Below are positions 6,059-6,061 of a stretch of 6,061 bases of DNA, one piece after another. Where the stretch lies: the NCBI GenBank assembly GCA_016201085.1, contig JACQDO010000424.1, positions 1 through 6,061 on the forward strand, read 5' to 3'. The notes beneath the pieces are model-generated. The model did no database searches. It saw nothing but the letters and a program-made list of their open reading frames with translations, and was not told the DNA's origin. The position numbers and the translations under genes were made by a program. The stretch is from Hyphomicrobiales bacterium. Its GTDB lineage: Bacteria > Pseudomonadota > Alphaproteobacteria > Rhizobiales > Xanthobacteraceae. How positions within the stretch are numbered: position 1 is the first letter of the stretch; the number at the start of each line of letters is the position of its first letter.

Positions 6059-6061
6059 CAG

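Overview
The window is high-GC chromosomal DNA from an alphaproteobacterium, most likely a member of Hyphomicrobiales/Rhizobiales (Bradyrhizobium/Xanthobacteraceae-like). This is inferred from gene content and order: a dusB(nifR3)-ntrB-ntrC nitrogen-regulation operon, divergent from a fused ispDF, a stand-alone CinA C-terminal domain gene, and a RatA/Coq10-family gene. From memory, this order is common in that order of bacteria; no database was consulted.

Layout. Positions 1-2750 (minus strand) hold dusB, ntrB and the 5' part of ntrC, with dusB and ntrB overlapping by ATGA and ntrB and ntrC nine bases apart. They encode a tRNA dihydrouridine synthase, the nitrogen sensor kinase and its sigma-54-dependent response regulator. 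Positions 2751-2878 are a divergent promoter region with a perfect 6-N5-6 inverted repeat. Positions 2879-4841 (plus strand) hold ispDF (two steps of the MEP isoprenoid pathway), a pncC/cinA-type amidase and a small exported protein of unknown function, chained by ATGA overlaps into one probable operon.

Positions 4842-5640 are the unusual part. The last 13 codons plus stop of a ratA-like gene occur twice in the same orientation: once as an orphan remnant at 4850-4891 and once as the real 3' end of the ratA gene at 5597-5638. A 28-bp stretch matches at 25 positions (4865-4892 and 5612-5639). The DNA between the copies is clearly AT-richer (47% G+C in two hand-counted 60-base samples, against 77% in a sample of pncC). 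It carries one gene, for an unrecognised membrane protein with three probable membrane segments, plus its own promoter-like and AGGAGG signals. The simplest reading is a small integrated island, or the relic of a larger one, that entered the 3' end of ratA, supplied a replacement end and left the host's original end and terminator behind. No integrase or transposase is visible.

Positions 5597-6058 (minus strand) hold the complete RatA/Coq10-like gene. I see no tRNA, rRNA, CRISPR array or classical insertion sequence. No gene-free stretch exceeds about 145 bases.
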